Assembly: GCA_030123625.1 (NCBI GenBank)
Contig: CP126121.1
Location: 1,838,179-1,902,178, forward strand
DNA from: Nitrospira sp.
GTDB lineage: Bacteria; Nitrospirota; Nitrospiria; Nitrospirales; Nitrospiraceae
Length of the DNA: 64,000 nucleotides
Direction: 5' to 3'
Shown here: piece after piece, positions 62,773 to 64,000 of the stretch
How the letters are laid out: each line of letters starts with the position of its first letter
How positions within the stretch are numbered: position 1 is the stretch's first letter
Translations under genes and position numbers: made by a program
The notes under the pieces: model-generated
The model's database searches: none
What the model was told of the DNA's origin: nothing
The model's input: only the letters and a program-made list of their open reading frames with translations

Positions 62773-64000
62773 AGCACGTTCCTGACATTGAATCCAAGCG
62801 AATGGAATTGCGCGGCGTCGTTCGCCTTGCGGGGGAAGTCATTGCGCAATACTGGCCGATGCGGACCTTCGTCCACCACAATCCATTGCACAGCATTGAA
62901 TATTTGCCGTTCGAAGAAGCCGTCAAGCGCGGGAAGCAGTTCATGGGCGGCAACGGTTACCTTCCCAGTCATTTGTATCGTGAGTACCTCAAGGCCGGTC
63001 GAATCCGGTCAACTCATCTCGATGACGCACTCAAACCGCGCATCATCGATAAGCATGTGACCATCGGGTCGCACCGCGTCACGCACGGCTCGGTCTTGCG
63101 CGCCTGCCTGGCTGAGGGAATTTGTGCTCCCGCCATGGAACCGCTTGACGATCAATTGGAGGATCCCGACAAGCCGTTGATCGACGCACTCGCGCGTAAG
63201 CTGGAGTGTGTGCTGCTTCCTTTTTCACTGGACGATCGAATCCGAAAAGTCGTGGATGAGAACAAAACTGCCCTCTGCCGATGGCTCACGCTTTCACACT
63301 GGTGCGACGACACGCTCGGCACACAGATCGTCCAACAGATCAACGAACAAATGATCAAGTGGTGCGGAGCCTTCTTAGACGAAGGTCATGCCACATGGGC
63401 CATGCCGGAGCGTGAAAAGGGTCTGTATGAAGCCTGGAAGGCCATGGCCTCTCACGAATGGTCTCCCTGTGGAATCAAGGACAGCGGTAGGAAAATCGCC
63501 CAGCTGCCGAATCATCCCGAAGACGCGCTCCTCGAAAGCCTGGATGCACTGGGGATTCCCGCTGAACTTCTACAAGATTACTTATCGCTACAATTGACCG
63601 CGCTGCCCGGCTGGGCCGGATTCATCAAGTGGCGCGGAGAAGAACGTGATTACCCATGGCAACAAGCTCACCCGGTCGGTCTGGTGAAATTCCTGGCAAT
63701 TCGTCTCTGGTACGCGCGCGAACTGGTCCAACAGGCTTGCAAGGACCACCTCGACATCGACGGCCGATACGAGGCCGTGATGGCCTACATGCATGATTAT
63801 CCCGAAGAGTATTACCTTCGACGGCAGCGGGTGGCCGGGCGATTGCCCGCCCTCTATGCCGAGGAGGTCGATCGGCTTTCGCATCGGAAGGGGCAAAGCT
63901 GGAAGAATATCCTCACACGATACCGTGCCGAGGTCATTCCTCGCCTGCAAGCGGCCGTTCGTCGTGGAGCCGCGCGGCGGCTCCTTTCCTTAGCCCATTC
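62760..64000 (+). CDS. dabA: DabA / DUF2309 inorganic-carbon transporter subunit (partial)
   Basis: The frame runs off the window after 413 codons. It begins MEPLEHVPDIESKR and soon has VIAQYWPMRTFVHHNPLHSIEYLPFEEAVKRG, the recognised DabA opening (YWP, F-V-HHNPL), and later LTALPGWAGFIKWRGEE, the GWAG block of DUF2309. DabA is a zinc, carbonic-anhydrase-like peripheral protein that captures CO2 or bicarbonate and works with the DabB channel. The four metal-binding residues lie beyond the window. It overlaps the NuoM-like gene by 13 bp and is part of the same operon. Confidence 0.93.
   Translation, partial: MEPLEHVPDIESKRMELRGVVRLAGEVIAQYWPMRTFVHHNPLHSIEYLPFEEAVKRGKQFMGGNGYLPSHLYREYLKAGRIRSTHLDDALKPRIIDKHVTIGSHRVTHGSVLRACLAEGICAPAMEPLDDQLEDPDKPLIDALARKLECVLLPFSLDDRIRKVVDENKTALCRWLTLSHWCDDTLGTQIVQQINEQMIKWCGAFLDEGHATWAMPEREKGLYEAWKAMASHEWSPCGIKDSGRKIAQLPNHPEDALLESLDALGIPAELLQDYLSLQLTALPGWAGFIKWRGEERDYPWQQAHPVGLVKFLAIRLWYARELVQQACKDHLDIDGRYEAVMAYMHDYPEEYYLRRQRVAGRLPALYAEEVDRLSHRKGQSWKNILTRYRAEVIPRLQAAVRRGAARRLLSLAH

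Overview
The window is bacterial chromosomal DNA of roughly 55-58% GC (judged by eye). It most resembles Nitrospira (phylum Nitrospirota). The grounds are a tandem DabB/DabA inorganic-carbon cluster, an HpnR-type hopanoid C-3 methylase, a free cupredoxin, and a short palindromic repeat family of a kind I associate with Nitrospira genomes. No rRNA or nitrite oxidoreductase gene is present, so the genus is an inference. I found no tRNA, rRNA or CRISPR array.

Layout. 1-2.7 kb: mutS with its terminator. 2.7-4.0 kb: two small secreted proteins sharing a TLQGRV motif. 4.3-14.3 kb (minus strand): the classical translation/RNA operon rimP-nusA-infB-ylxP-rbfA-truB-rpsO-pnp, followed by an M16 peptidase; a 148-bp palindrome lies between rpsO and pnp. 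14.3-16.5 kb (minus): DUF192 protein, Rieske protein, I42-like inhibitor and class IV aminotransferase, ended by an intrinsic terminator just before rimP. 16.6-19.6 kb: ferredoxin, cupredoxin, CBS protein, MEKHLA protein. 19.6-24.5 kb: leuC, leuD, a small membrane protein, corA bracketed by two palindromic repeats, and cysQ.

24.5-28.6 kb is a mobile-element scar: an intact IS630-family element, a decayed IS110-type transposase, a lipoprotein gene and an IS5-type remnant. 28.6-35.4 kb: msrA, a LOG-like Rossmann protein, a TPR protein, a coiled-coil protein and tldE/tldD. 35.7-37.5 kb is a small accessory island: a frameshifted HicB gene, a second HicB-like gene, a lone DUF433 gene, a cupin remnant, and an AT-rich ORF followed at its stop codon by an attC-like site, as in an integron cassette. 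37.5-42.3 kb: two TraT-like proteins, a large lipoprotein coupled to a macro-domain protein, and a secreted protein.

42.4-53 kb: hpnR, a small HTH/zinc-ribbon regulator, a small lipoprotein, a DUF1295 membrane protein, a reductase-type SDR, a large hybrid histidine kinase, ettA and a methyltransferase. 53-56.5 kb: a HepT remnant and a tightly coupled minus-strand operon, selO - carboxylesterase - alpha/beta hydrolase - a previously unlisted 55-residue Cys-containing protein.

56.6-64 kb is the most distinctive locus: an mpsC-like (DUF2294) gene, a candidate structured RNA with its own promoter and terminator, two tandem DabB/NuoL-like proton-channel subunits, a NuoM-like subunit, and the start of dabA (DUF2309), which runs off the window. 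DabAB/MpsAB complexes take up inorganic carbon using the ion gradient, which suits an autotroph. Three copies of the palindromic repeat sit around these genes. Across all five copies in the window the two ends show matched compensatory base changes.
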